64,000 nucleotides of DNA from JADHUC01 sp964623055 (GTDB lineage: Bacteria; Planctomycetota; Planctomycetia; Pirellulales; Pirellulaceae). How positions within the stretch are numbered: position 1 is the stretch's first letter; each line of letters begins with the position of its first letter. Where the stretch lies: positions 8,046-72,045 of the forward strand of contig CAZURK010000035.1 of NCBI GenBank assembly GCA_964623055.1. The letters run 5' to 3'. The position numbers and the translations under genes are program-made. Positions 55,701 through 64,000 of this stretch are shown piece by piece. The notes under the pieces are model-generated. The model made no database searches, was not told the DNA's origin, and saw only the letters and a list, made by a program, of their open reading frames with translations.

Positions 55701-56629
55701 CCGTGTTCGATGCGGTAACCGGGTTGCCTGTCTCGTCGACCGAACGGATCGTTTCGCAGCAGGCCAATCCCGGCTTCGCCTTCAACAATCAGGCGCACGG
55801 CAACAATCCGGCAATCAACACCTCGACTGTGGGCGGGCAGGGTCTCAGTCATTTCTCGCTGGGGCGAGTCAATGGCGACTTGGGGTATGGCGGCTTGGTG
55901 CTGTCGGCCGGATCGGAATCGGTGAGCGTTCTGATTCGCGCGTTGGCTGCCCGACGGAGGATCCACGTGCTCAGTCGTCCTCAGATCCGCACCCTGGACA
56001 ACCAGCAGGCGATGATTCAAGTGGGGCAGCAGGTGCCGATCGTGGATGGCGTCAACATCAGCACGACGGGGTCGTCAAACCCGGTCATTCGGCAGGACCA
56101 GGCAGGTATCATCCTGAAAGTGACCCCACGCATCAGTCCGGACGAAGTCATCGTCATGGAGGTCGCGGCCGAGAAGAGCGCGTTCATACCGGGGCTGGGA
56201 GTCCCGGTCTTCACCGATGTAAAGACTGGCGGTGTAATCCGGTCTCCCGTAAAGGATGTCATCACGGCACAGACCACCGTGAGCATCCCCAACGGTCAAA
56301 CGATCGTGCTTGGCGGTATGATCACTTCGACGGATGACGTGATCGAACGAAAAGTGCCTGGGCTGGGGGATCTGCCAGTGATCGGACACGCGTTCCGGCA
56401 CGACATCGCGACAACGCGACGAACCGAGTTGCTGATATTCCTGACTCCGCGAATTGTGCACAACAGCCTTGATTCGGAGATGATCAAACAAATTGAAGCC
56501 AGCCGGATCAGCTTCTGTGAAGGATGCGCCGAACGGGTCCACGGCCCGTTGTTCGCGGTACCCGAAGACGACGATGCGATAGTGATTCCGCAACAACCTC
56601 TGATGCTGTCTCCAGCGGTTGACGAATGA
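52773..56629 (+). CDS. gspD: Giant multi-module secretin (GspD-like), with artefactual gap
   Basis: The signal peptide is MRRVCFVAVCTNLLATAAAF. An N0-like segment follows (YVKTPWKTVLTDVARLLE). A 100-N gap is flanked by an exact 55-bp duplication; joining it restores one frame of about 1230-1240 residues, about twice a normal GspD. At least five Secretin_N modules are seen (RFLSHVNAEALSDLLNSTFQ; FRVFALRNAAASQALRLLDG; MRIFPLTNAVAEELAEVINT; IKVFTLANADATAMARLLEA; VVYRLKNSPAKDVAEAINQF). The barrel has VLSRPQIRTLDNQQAMIQVG and VPGLGDLPVIGHAFR. It forms the outer-membrane channel. Confidence 0.93.
52961..53015 (+). repeat. 55-bp terminal overlap, left copy (assembly)
   Basis: Identical to 53116-53170 on the other side of the 100-N gap; it encodes YVKTPWKTVLTDVARLLE in both. 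This looks like two contig ends that overlap but were not merged. Confidence 0.97.
53016..53115. other. Scaffold gap (100 N) in the secretin gene, probably artefactual
   Basis: Bounded by an exact 55-bp duplication, so the correct sequence is probably one copy of those 55 bp with no gap at all. Merging keeps the reading frame. Confidence 0.95.
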
Positions 56630-57420
56630 CTGGCAGGTTTCGCCGAACAAGCAAAACGGTGAATCGAAGAATGCGAGAAACGATCAATCCACTGACGCGA
56701 GTTGTTACGCTTGCCGGTCTGCTGCTGCCGCTCTCGGGATGTGCGACGTTTGGCTTTCTGGGGAAAGATGAGAACCAATCCGCCAAGGCGGATTCAAAGA
56801 ATCCCGCCACACATGTCCTATGTCTTTGGCAGCCGGCTGAAGGGCGGGGATTGGATAACCTCCCCACCAGAGGATTTGCCGGCCAGATAGCGTTTTTTGC
56901 CGGACAGTCATCTACGCCTGTCGAAGTCGAAGGAGACGTAGAAATCCTCCTTTTCGACGACCGAGGCACGCCGGCCCAACAAGCTCAGCCGATTCACGTT
57001 TTCCGATTTGTCGATGGCAGTTGGCAGACGCATCTGACGCAAACCGCGTGGGGTCCCACGTACCATATCTTCCTTCCGTACGTGCGCAAGGGAAACCATC
57101 GAGCCGGATGTGCGCTCTGTGTCCGACTCAATCCAAAGGAAGGGCCACGCGTGAATTCCGACTTGGCGAACATCACGCTACTCGGAAAGGGCTCGTCGCC
57201 GGATCTCATTGGTGCCGTACGCGATCAGACGAGGCCAACAGTCGACCCCACACGATTAGCGTTCGATGGTGGGCAAATCGGAAAAGAGCGGTTCGCGGGT
57301 TCACCCGCGGCGTTAGAATCCAATCGGCAGGGCGGTTCTGGGGTCCAGCCGACCAACTGTCCGCCTCGGTTCGAGAGTTTTTCGATCCCATTTGTTGTTG
57401 ACCAGGTGCGCGGAAACTGA
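56626..57420 (+). CDS. Lipoprotein of unknown function
   Basis: 264 residues, ATG overlapping the secretin stop (ATGA). A lipobox LLPLSGC at about residues 33-39 follows a hydrophobic stretch, giving a predicted lipoprotein; ATG at 56671 is an alternative start. The mature domain (VLCLWQPAEGRGLDNLPTRG, QIAFFAGQSSTPVEVEGDVE, PTYHIFLPYVRKGNHRAGCA) is beta-rich and matches no family I recognise. Its coupling to the secretin suggests a pilotin-like or secretin-associated role, as an inference from position only. Confidence 0.75.
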   Translation: MTGRFRRTSKTVNRRMRETINPLTRVVTLAGLLLPLSGCATFGFLGKDENQSAKADSKNPATHVLCLWQPAEGRGLDNLPTRGFAGQIAFFAGQSSTPVEVEGDVEILLFDDRGTPAQQAQPIHVFRFVDGSWQTHLTQTAWGPTYHIFLPYVRKGNHRAGCALCVRLNPKEGPRVNSDLANITLLGKGSSPDLIGAVRDQTRPTVDPTRLAFDGGQIGKERFAGSPAALESNRQGGSGVQPTNCPPRFESFSIPFVVDQVRGN

Positions 57421-57426
57421 TGCGAG

Positions 57427-57529
57427 GGTATTTGAAATCGCGGATTGGTGGTAGCTGCGTTCGCCAGAACGCGGGCGTTCCCGGCATCCAACCGCACTCT
57501 GGCGAGTGCAGCTACAGTTTTGAAATGCC
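57427..57529. repeat. Nested palindromic element (family A, copy 2) at the BON gene start
   Basis: Inner 24-nt arms at 57451-57474 and 57492-57515 (core gcgttcgccagaacgc; four mismatches) and outer arms ggtatttgaaa and tttgaaatgcc (9 of 11 paired) match the layout of the element at 22621-22764. The ATG of the BON gene (57525) lies in the right outer arm. Confidence 0.8.
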
Positions 57530-58214
57530 TTCGCGAGAAAGGGTGGTGGTTGGATGGATCGTTCTTGTCTGGCTGGGCCTTCTGGTGCTGCCGCACGGTC
57601 AAACCGCGCACGCCCAGACTCTGTTTGGCAACCGCGGACCGCTCAGTCAGCCTAGGGGCGGTTTGGGAACATCTTCCTCCGGTTCTTTGTTTTCGGCGAA
57701 CGCGGGATTCCCCACCAGTTCCGCCATCCGTCAGGCACAGACACGGGCTGGCTCGTTCGTCGGCCGAGGGGCTCCAGGCGGCTTTGTCGGCGGTCGGTCG
57801 GGCGGCCAACCGGCTGAACGTCTAGACAGGGGCGAATACGTTAGAGAGCGGCAACGCGGCGTCGAACGTCCCATTCACAGCTCCGCCGCTCGCGACGCCG
57901 TCACCACTGAAAGATCGAATCGTCCTCGCAGAATGAGGATTCGCCCACGGCACCTGATTGCTTTTTCCTACGAGTCGCGATCACCATCGGAGATATCTCG
58001 GCTGCTGAGTTCCCAACTTCAAAACATCGCGGAATCCAATCCCGAGTTCGCGGGCATCACGGCCGCAGTTGGTGACGATGGACAAGCCACCCTTACCGGC
58101 CACGTCCGTTCGACCGCCACCCGCAAGTTGGCCGAGGCGGTCGCGCGTCTTGAGCCGGGGGTTCGCTCGGTGAAGAGTGAATTGACCGTCAGGGTCCCCG
58201 AGCAAGGGAACTAG
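57525..58214 (+). CDS. Exported BON-domain protein
   Basis: 229 residues. The ATG at 57525 starts a signal peptide (VVVGWIVLVWLGLLVLPHGQ, then TAHAQ/TLF). The longer frame from 57420 passes through a palindromic element and is unlikely. A Gly/Arg/Ser-rich linker (SFVGRGAPGGFVGGRSGGQP) precedes a BON domain (about 150-229: LSSQLQNIAESNPEFAGITA, VGDDGQATLTGHVRSTATRK, LEPGVRSVKSELTV). BON domains bind membranes or envelope partners. Probably periplasmic or outer-membrane; role with the secretin is inferred from position. Confidence 0.85.
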   Translation: MPSRERVVVGWIVLVWLGLLVLPHGQTAHAQTLFGNRGPLSQPRGGLGTSSSGSLFSANAGFPTSSAIRQAQTRAGSFVGRGAPGGFVGGRSGGQPAERLDRGEYVRERQRGVERPIHSSAARDAVTTERSNRPRRMRIRPRHLIAFSYESRSPSEISRLLSSQLQNIAESNPEFAGITAAVGDDGQATLTGHVRSTATRKLAEAVARLEPGVRSVKSELTVRVPEQGN

Positions 58215-58227
58215 CTGGATACTCGCG

Positions 58228-60111
58228 ATGACCGGACGTAGCCGCCAATCAGCAGCAAGAAGGCGTTCTTCACTGGCTGCCGAGATGCGCAGCCTTTGCC
58301 CAGAGTGGCTTAGCCTTGTGGCGGTTGCGCTTGTCCTCCCCGTCCTCGTGAGTTGTTCACCGTCGACGGCGAAGGTGCCCGAATCGACGGCACACATCGT
58401 TGAACCATCCGGTCAGGATCCGATCGCTGCCAAGCAAGACGCCTCTCCCCCCTCGCCGCCATCGATCATGATGGATGTGACGGACTCGGTGGGAATCGAC
58501 TTTGTCCATTTCAATCACATAACGGGCGAATTTATGCTGCCCGAGATAACGGGATCGGGCGCGGCCTTGTTCGATTATGACAACGACGGTGACCTGGATC
58601 TTTACTTGGTCCAGGGTACGCTGTTGAAGCCCGACGAGGACGCCCGGCCGACCGACTGGAAAGGGAAATGGCCGCCGCATGATCGACTGTACCGCAACGA
58701 CTTGGTCGAATCTGGCCGGCTCGGCTTCACCGACGTTACCAAGGAAAGCGGGATCGTGGCCGATCGCTACGGGATGGGAGCGACGTGCGCCGATTACGAC
58801 AACGACGGGTGGGTAGATCTGTATGTCACGAATGTCGGCTCCAACCACCTTTTCCACAACAACGGAAATGGCACGTTCAGCGATGTCACCGAGAAGACGG
58901 GCACCGACGATCCCACTTGGAGTACGAGTTCTGCGTTTTTCGACTACGATCGGGACGGATACCTGGACCTGTTCGTCGCCAATTATGTGGCATTCTCGGT
59001 CGATCTGAAACGTCGCTGCTTTTCCAAGAGCAGCGCACGGGACTGGTGCGGGCCCGACGCCTATGATGCCAAGGTGGATCGCCTGCTGCACAATCGAGGC
59101 GACGGGACATTCGACGACGTCACGGTCGACTCGCGCATCAAACAGGAATTCGGCGCCGGGCTGGGAGTCGTTTGTGCCGACTTCAACGAAGACGGGTGGA
59201 CCGACATCTACGTGGCCAACGACGGCGATCCCAATCAGCTTTGGGTCAACGAACGAGGCACCGGCCGCTTTCGCGACGAGGCATTGCTGGCCGGCTCGGC
59301 CGTCAACAGTATGGGACGTCCCGAAGCCGGGATGGGCGTGGACGTGGGCGACTTTGACGGCGACGGGGATCTGGATATGTTCATGACGCATATCGACCCA
59401 GAATCCAATACCCTGTACGTCAATGTGGGAGATGGAATGTACGAAGACCGGACGATCCAATTCGGTCTTCACCTGCCCAGCCTGGCAAAGACAAGCTTCG
59501 GAACCGGCTTTTTCGACTATGACAACGATGGCTGGCTTGACCTGTTGGCGTTGAACGGCGCGGTGTACGTCCTCGAAAGCCTTCTTCGCCAGAAGGACCC
59601 CTACCCGCTCCATCAGCACAACCAGCTTTATCAAAACCGCGGTGGGACCAAATTCGTCGAGGTCACGGATAAGGCGGGGGACGCTTTTCGTGTTTCCGAG
59701 GTCAGTCGTGGCGCTGCGTTTGGCGATGTCGACAACGACGGTGACATGGACGTCGCGGTCTTGAACAATCACGGCCGGGCGCGACTGTTGCTGAATCAAG
59801 TCGGCAACCAACACGATTGGATTGGGCTGCGAGTGTTGGAGGACAATGGCAAACGGGACGCGCTGCATGCACGTATTGAGGTCACTCGATCCGACGGAAA
59901 GGTGATCTGGCGGCGCGTCCGATCTGACGGTGGCTACTGTTCATCCCACGATCCACGCGTGCTCATTGGGCTCGGCGCCTACAAAGGTGTTGTCAGCGTG
60001 CGAGTCCACTGGCCGAACGGCAACGTTCAGCAATGGGGTAATTTGGGCGTGGGGCGGTACTGGGTGTTGCAGCGGGAACAAGAGGCTAGGGAAGTCGGAA
60101 CGGAATCATGA
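58228..60111 (+). CDS. ASPIC/UnbV lipoprotein with VCBS (FG-GAP) repeats (CRTAC1 family)
   Basis: 627 residues; lipobox LVSC after a hydrophobic stretch at about residues 30-43. Seven VCBS/FG-GAP calcium loops are seen (FDYDNDGDLDLYLV, DYDNDGWVDLYVTNVGSN, DYDRDGYLDLFVANY, DFNEDGWTDIYVANDG, DFDGDGDLDMFMTH, DYDNDGWLDLLALNG, DVDNDGDMDVAVLNNHG), forming a propeller. The C-terminal ASPIC/UnbV domain (RIEVTRSDGKVIWRRVRSDG; LIGLGAYKGVVSVRVHWPNG) binds unknown ligands. It overlaps the cytochrome gene by 4 bp; this pair is a common planctomycete arrangement. Probably exposed at the cell surface. Confidence 0.92.
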   Translation: MTGRSRQSAARRRSSLAAEMRSLCPEWLSLVAVALVLPVLVSCSPSTAKVPESTAHIVEPSGQDPIAAKQDASPPSPPSIMMDVTDSVGIDFVHFNHITGEFMLPEITGSGAALFDYDNDGDLDLYLVQGTLLKPDEDARPTDWKGKWPPHDRLYRNDLVESGRLGFTDVTKESGIVADRYGMGATCADYDNDGWVDLYVTNVGSNHLFHNNGNGTFSDVTEKTGTDDPTWSTSSAFFDYDRDGYLDLFVANYVAFSVDLKRRCFSKSSARDWCGPDAYDAKVDRLLHNRGDGTFDDVTVDSRIKQEFGAGLGVVCADFNEDGWTDIYVANDGDPNQLWVNERGTGRFRDEALLAGSAVNSMGRPEAGMGVDVGDFDGDGDLDMFMTHIDPESNTLYVNVGDGMYEDRTIQFGLHLPSLAKTSFGTGFFDYDNDGWLDLLALNGAVYVLESLLRQKDPYPLHQHNQLYQNRGGTKFVEVTDKAGDAFRVSEVSRGAAFGDVDNDGDMDVAVLNNHGRARLLLNQVGNQHDWIGLRVLEDNGKRDALHARIEVTRSDGKVIWRRVRSDGGYCSSHDPRVLIGLGAYKGVVSVRVHWPNGNVQQWGNLGVGRYWVLQREQEAREVGTES

Positions 60112-63100
60112 AGAAACACACCTTGGTGATCACGACGCTGATCGTCGGAGTCGCTCTGGGCGCCGGCTGCATGCTGGTAGTGACCCTGATCATGAACAAT
60201 GGCGAGCAGACGGACGACTTTGCGGGCAAGGAGGGCCAGAAGCCGGCGTCATCGCCCCCAACGCCTGACACAGACTCGCCAACGACCACGGACGGCCAAG
60301 TCACCATGACGCGCGGCGCAGCGCCCGGCTATGTCAACGACCGCGCATGTGCTGAGTGCCATCAGGAAACCTACGATCTCTACCAACAGGTAGGAATGGC
60401 AAACTCTTTCTTCCGCCCGCTTCCCGACAAGCTCGTCGAGGATTTCGACAACAACGTGTTCGTTCACAAGCCTTCCCAACGCCACTATGAGATGACTCGG
60501 CGGGATGACGCCTTGTTCTTTTCGCGTTTTCAACTGGACGAGGAGGGAAACAGAATCAATCAGTTTGAATGCCAGGTGGATTGGGTTCTTGGCTCCGGCA
60601 ACCATGCACGTAATTACATCTATCAGACGGCCTCGGGTGAGTTGTTCCAACTGCCAATCGCATGGTATCCGCAGGAGAACCGTTGGGCCATGGCGGCCGG
60701 CTATGATAACGTGCTTCACGAAGGCGTGCTGCGCCACGTACAGCGTGACTGCATGTTTTGCCATAATGCGTATCCTGACGTTCCGGAGGGAAGCGACGTG
60801 TACGCAACGACGCACACGTTCCCGAAGCAGATGCCGGAAGGCATCGGTTGCCAGCGCTGCCACGGGCCGGGAGGGCAACACGTTCTGGCGGCGAAAGCCG
60901 ACCCTAATGCGTCCGAGAAACACCGTTCGACGATCGTCAACCCGGCGAATCTTGACGCTCCACTGCGCGACGATGTGTGCAATCAGTGCCACTACCAACC
61001 GTCGGTTACCCTGACCGGTCTGCGACGTTTCGGCAAGGCCGACTATTCATTTCGGCCCGGCAAATCGCTGGCCGACTACTTGGTCGGGATAGACGTGGTG
61101 GAAAGAGAGAAGGAAAGGTCCGAGCGATTCGAGATCAATCATCATGCCTATCGCCTTCAGCAAAGCCGCTGTTTCGCGGAGAGCGAAGGTCGTCTGGGGT
61201 GTCTGACCTGCCACGACCCCCATCATCGCGTATCGCAGGACGACCGGGCAAGCCATTACCGTTCCGCTTGCGTCAAGTGCCACAGCCTGGACGACTGCAC
61301 ACTGCGGCCGGAAGACCACGAACATGTCAAGGATGTTGACGTGCACGATTGCGCAACGTGCCATATGCCAAAGCGTCGCACGCAAGACGCGGTCCACGTC
61401 GTAATGACGGACCATTTCATTGGGCGTTCTTTGCCCAACGACGCACTGTTGGCCGAGATGCCGGAAGTCAAACCGGTCTTGAGTGGTCTGGTTTTCACCG
61501 AGCAGCAACAGTCGACTGACGCCGGTGACAACCAACTGTATCGCGCCGTGACCATGCTGCGACTGTCGAAGTTCAGCCAACCCGCTGCGGCAAATCAACT
61601 GGAAAACCTGCTCGCCACGCTCGATCTACCGAATGTCGAGCCGTACTTGGATCTGACCATGGCCCAGCTCAGGCAACGCCGCTTTGCGGCGGCAGAACGC
61701 ACGGCCGCTTTGACACTGGAACGATTTCCGAATCATCCGCTTGCGATGGAATGGCGCGGTGCGGCGCTATTATCGCTGAAGAAAGGCGAGGCTGCCGAAG
61801 ATCAGCTCATGCAGGCGCTGAAGTCCAACCCCGACAGAGCCGAAGCCCACTACAATCTTGCTCTGCTATTGCTCGAAAGCGAAAGAGCCGAAGAGGCCAT
61901 CGAACGTCTGCAGCGGGCCATCGAGATCCGGCCAAACACCCCATTGGCTTGGTATTATATCGGCAAAGCGCAGCAAGAATTGGGGCGACAAGAAGAAGCG
62001 GTTCGGGCATTCCAGCGAACGCTCCAGATCGAACCTGCCCACGGCCGGGCCTATCTCGAGTTGGGCCAGACATTGATCGCTCTAGACCGGCGTGACGAGG
62101 CGCGTCGCTATTGGCAGCATGGCATCCAAGTGGCTGCGCAGCCACAGCCGCTTATCGAGGCGTTTCAGAAGACTAAATTCGCAACCGTCAAACCGGTTCT
62201 TAGCGAGACGACCGGTGGTCCGGTGTTGGCCCCCGCTCGGGACACACTCGTGGCCGTGCCGCTTCCTGACCTTACACGCTTGGAGGAGTCTGTCGCCAAA
62301 CAGATTCAGGCATTCCTTGATTCGTTCGAGCGAACGGCGTCCGAGACAGCCGGCTCCGATGATGCTCTGGCGGAAGCGTACGGCACGCTGGGCCAACTCT
62401 ATCACGCTTACGAATTGAACGAAGCCGCCGAATGCTGCTACGTAAACGCGATTCGGCTAGCGCCGAACGATCCTCGCGCCTATCATCTGATCGCGACATT
62501 GTACCAGCAGGTCGGACAGTTAACTCATGCGGAAACGTATTTCAAATTGGATATCAAGCTGAGCCCCGACAACGTTCCGGCGATGGTCCGCCTGGGCACG
62601 GTCCATCTGCAGATGAATCAACTGGCCGAGGCCCGCGATAGCTTCGAACGCGCGCTATCGATTGAACCGGACTGCGCGGCCGCTCTGAACGGCTTGGGTG
62701 ACGTGGCGCTTCGCGAAAAGAAGTACACGGAAGCCATCCCGTTTTTCGAGGGAGCCTTGAAACGCGTTCCCGGCGCAAACACGATTCACTACTCGTTGGC
62801 AATGGCGCATCGGGGCTTGGGCGATATGGAGAAGGCGAAAAGCCACCTGGAAAAGCGAGGAACTGTGGGCATTCGCCCGGTCGACCCGCTAATCGACGCG
62901 TTGCCGCAATTGCTCCAGGGCGAACGCGTTTACTTGATCCGTGGGCGGATGGCTTTCGCCGCCGGGCGCTACGCCGAGGCAGCCGCGGCGTTTGCCAAGG
63001 CCGTGGAAGCGAAGCCCGATAGCGTTCCCGCGCTGATCAACTACGGCACAGCGCTCATTCAGTTGGGCAGAACCGACACGGCCATCGAGCAATACCGCAA

Positions 63101-63809
63101 GGCGATCGAGTGCGATCCGGAGAACGTGACGGGCCATTACAACCTCGGGGCGCTGATGGCGCAGCAAAGCGACCACGAACGCGCCGTCGAGCATTTGCAG
63201 ACCGTCGTGAAGCTTGTGCCGGAGGACCAGGCGGCTCGCCGCCTACTCGCGGGTTCGCTGCGAGAAACCGGCAAATCGGACGAGGCGCTCGAGCATCTGG
63301 AGCACGTGCTGACAGAGGCGCCCGATGACGAACCTGCATTGATCGACTTGGCGAACCTGCTGGTCGAGATGCGGCAGTGCAAAAGGGCTGTCGATCTGCT
63401 GGACGGGGCACAAAGCCGTTTTCCCGATCGCGGACGGACCGCGCACACATTGGCGCGTCTTTTGGCCACGAGCCCGGACGTATCGCTGCGCAACGGCCAG
63501 CGCGCCGTCGAACTGGCGGCCCAAGTTGTCCAGGTTCAGCCCACGGCGCCGCACATGGAAACGTTGGCTCTGGCACTTGCCGAGGCGGGACGTTTTGACG
63601 AAGCGGCTACGATTCAAAAACGCCTCATTGCCCAGGCCGAGGAAGCCGAGAACGAAGGATTGACGGCTCGGCTCAAGAAGGACTTGGTGCGTTACGAGAA
63701 AGGCGAGCCGTCTCGCCCCAAAGTCGAGGCCGTCTCGGGGCAAGGCAAAGATGACGTCGATTCAAAGCCCGACGATGACAAAAAGACGGCACCCAAGCCA
63801 GATGGCTAG
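60108..63809 (+). CDS. Seven-heme c-type cytochrome with TPR array
   Basis: 1233 residues. An N-terminal membrane helix or signal anchor (LVITTLIVGVALGAGCMLVV) precedes seven CxxCH heme motifs (CAECH, CMFCH, CQRCH, CNQCH, CLTCH, CVKCH, CATCH) in residues about 80-420, in the pattern of cytochrome c554-like proteins. From about 470 to 1190 are about 14-16 TPRs (KSNPDRAEAHYNLALLLLES; ALSIEPDCAAALNGLGDVAL; AIECDPENVTGHYNLGALMA). The C-terminus is charged. Probably a periplasmic or surface electron carrier with a protein-binding scaffold; donor and acceptor unknown. Coupled to the ASPIC lipoprotein by ATGA overlap. Confidence 0.92.
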   Translation: MKKHTLVITTLIVGVALGAGCMLVVTLIMNNGEQTDDFAGKEGQKPASSPPTPDTDSPTTTDGQVTMTRGAAPGYVNDRACAECHQETYDLYQQVGMANSFFRPLPDKLVEDFDNNVFVHKPSQRHYEMTRRDDALFFSRFQLDEEGNRINQFECQVDWVLGSGNHARNYIYQTASGELFQLPIAWYPQENRWAMAAGYDNVLHEGVLRHVQRDCMFCHNAYPDVPEGSDVYATTHTFPKQMPEGIGCQRCHGPGGQHVLAAKADPNASEKHRSTIVNPANLDAPLRDDVCNQCHYQPSVTLTGLRRFGKADYSFRPGKSLADYLVGIDVVEREKERSERFEINHHAYRLQQSRCFAESEGRLGCLTCHDPHHRVSQDDRASHYRSACVKCHSLDDCTLRPEDHEHVKDVDVHDCATCHMPKRRTQDAVHVVMTDHFIGRSLPNDALLAEMPEVKPVLSGLVFTEQQQSTDAGDNQLYRAVTMLRLSKFSQPAAANQLENLLATLDLPNVEPYLDLTMAQLRQRRFAAAERTAALTLERFPNHPLAMEWRGAALLSLKKGEAAEDQLMQALKSNPDRAEAHYNLALLLLESERAEEAIERLQRAIEIRPNTPLAWYYIGKAQQELGRQEEAVRAFQRTLQIEPAHGRAYLELGQTLIALDRRDEARRYWQHGIQVAAQPQPLIEAFQKTKFATVKPVLSETTGGPVLAPARDTLVAVPLPDLTRLEESVAKQIQAFLDSFERTASETAGSDDALAEAYGTLGQLYHAYELNEAAECCYVNAIRLAPNDPRAYHLIATLYQQVGQLTHAETYFKLDIKLSPDNVPAMVRLGTVHLQMNQLAEARDSFERALSIEPDCAAALNGLGDVALREKKYTEAIPFFEGALKRVPGANTIHYSLAMAHRGLGDMEKAKSHLEKRGTVGIRPVDPLIDALPQLLQGERVYLIRGRMAFAAGRYAEAAAAFAKAVEAKPDSVPALINYGTALIQLGRTDTAIEQYRKAIECDPENVTGHYNLGALMAQQSDHERAVEHLQTVVKLVPEDQAARRLLAGSLRETGKSDEALEHLEHVLTEAPDDEPALIDLANLLVEMRQCKRAVDLLDGAQSRFPDRGRTAHTLARLLATSPDVSLRNGQRAVELAAQVVQVQPTAPHMETLALALAEAGRFDEAATIQKRLIAQAEEAENEGLTARLKKDLVRYEKGEPSRPKVEAVSGQGKDDVDSKPDDDKKTAPKPDG

Positions 63810-63917
63810 AGTGCCGTGTAAATAGGCCATGTGAAACTGTCAGTAGGATGGGCATTCCTGCCCGTCTGCTCGGGGTCGGGCAGCAGGCGTAGGGCCGGTT
63901 CCTACCGGCCGGTCGAA
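63810..63917. other. Convergent intergenic region with two hairpins
   Basis: 108 bp between convergent genes. Hairpin gatgggca/tgcccgtc at 63847-63866 (one G-T type pair) and perfect ggccggt/accggcc at 63893-63910. They resemble the other palindromic elements in having no T-run, and could stop or process transcripts from both sides. Confidence 0.7.
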
Positions 63918-64000
63918 CTAGTCCTGCGCATGCAACTGTGCTTCAAGCCGCTCCACTCGCTCGGTCAGGGCCTCAATCGTCTTCTGCTGCTCTTGGATCA
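63918..64000 (-). CDS. C-terminus of an unidentified protein, coiled coil, partial
   Basis: The reverse strand reads 26 codons ending in TAG at 63918: IQEQQKTIEALTERVERLEA then QLHAQD. The heptad pattern (I, I, L, V, L, L) predicts a short terminal coiled coil, as found at the end of many oligomeric fibre or surface proteins. The rest of the gene is outside the window, so the function cannot be judged. Confidence 0.65.
   Translation of the reverse strand, partial: IQEQQKTIEALTERVERLEAQLHAQD

Noticed and set aside
57420..57524. Earlier start for the BON-domain protein
   Set aside because: The stretch is a palindromic element, and the signal peptide starts at 57525.
58357..59868. Open frame of 503 codons antisense to the ASPIC/UnbV gene
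   Set aside because: Its codons mirror a well-supported repeat protein on the plus strand; no domain or ribosome binding site seen. Typical of high-GC DNA.

Overview
The window looks like a draft scaffold from a planctomycete, probably of the Pirellulales type. This is inference, not a database match. The signs are a high-GC genome, a large secreted protein opening with the LExLxDRRLLA-type motif of planctomycete surface proteins, an ASPIC/UnbV lipoprotein paired with a TPR multiheme cytochrome, a rearranged type II secretion (T2SS) operon, and interspersed nested palindromes. Four runs of exactly 100 N are scaffold placeholders. One is bounded by an exact 55-bp duplication, and three hide real coding sequence (asnB, gspF, and the gspH/gspI junction).

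Region 1 (1-40211) is a large exopolysaccharide or capsule locus. The plus-strand start holds a BY-type tyrosine kinase/chain-length regulator (5' truncated), an O-antigen-ligase-like polymerase with TPRs, and wecB and wecC, which make UDP-ManNAc and UDP-ManNAcA. A long minus-strand block (28260 down to 6407) carries a second polymerase, two FkbM methyltransferases, three bidomain or oxidoreductase-type proteins, an AsnB-like amidotransferase, two SAM methyltransferases, a deacetylase-methyltransferase fusion, a FemAB-like transferase, a flippase, a sulfotransferase, a heparinase II/III protein and a mosaic metalloprotease/transglutaminase surface protein. It converges on wecC with a 101-bp tail-to-tail overlap. 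A divergent promoter region (28261-28636) separates it from a plus-strand block with another dehydrogenase fusion, a formyltransferase, a PIG-L deacetylase, a fused initiating phosphoglycosyltransferase-GT4 enzyme, a second sulfotransferase, a GT4, a second heparinase and a DegT aminotransferase. Together the genes suggest a Wzx/Wzy-made, amino-sugar and uronic-acid-rich polymer that is sulfated, deacetylated, methylated and amidated, resembling a glycosaminoglycan.

Region 2 (40544-63809) is one continuous plus-strand operon-like array. It runs: EF-hand lipoprotein, a secretin-N-domain protein without a barrel, gspE, gspF, four or five pseudopilins (gspG, H, I, J, K), gspL, a gspM/PilO-like protein, a giant multi-module secretin, a lipoprotein of unknown function, a BON-domain protein, an ASPIC/UnbV lipoprotein and a seven-heme TPR cytochrome. 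Most junctions are ATGA or GTGA overlaps. The secretion machine and the extracellular redox proteins may be expressed together. The last 83 bases are the coiled-coil C-terminus of a minus-strand gene.

Two patterns stand out. Eleven of the 26 polysaccharide-locus proteins end in -AA (four of them -RRAA), using different codons, while none of the T2SS-operon proteins do. Nested palindromic elements of at least four families sit at or inside the 5' ends of genes, mostly in the T2SS operon, and some are translated.
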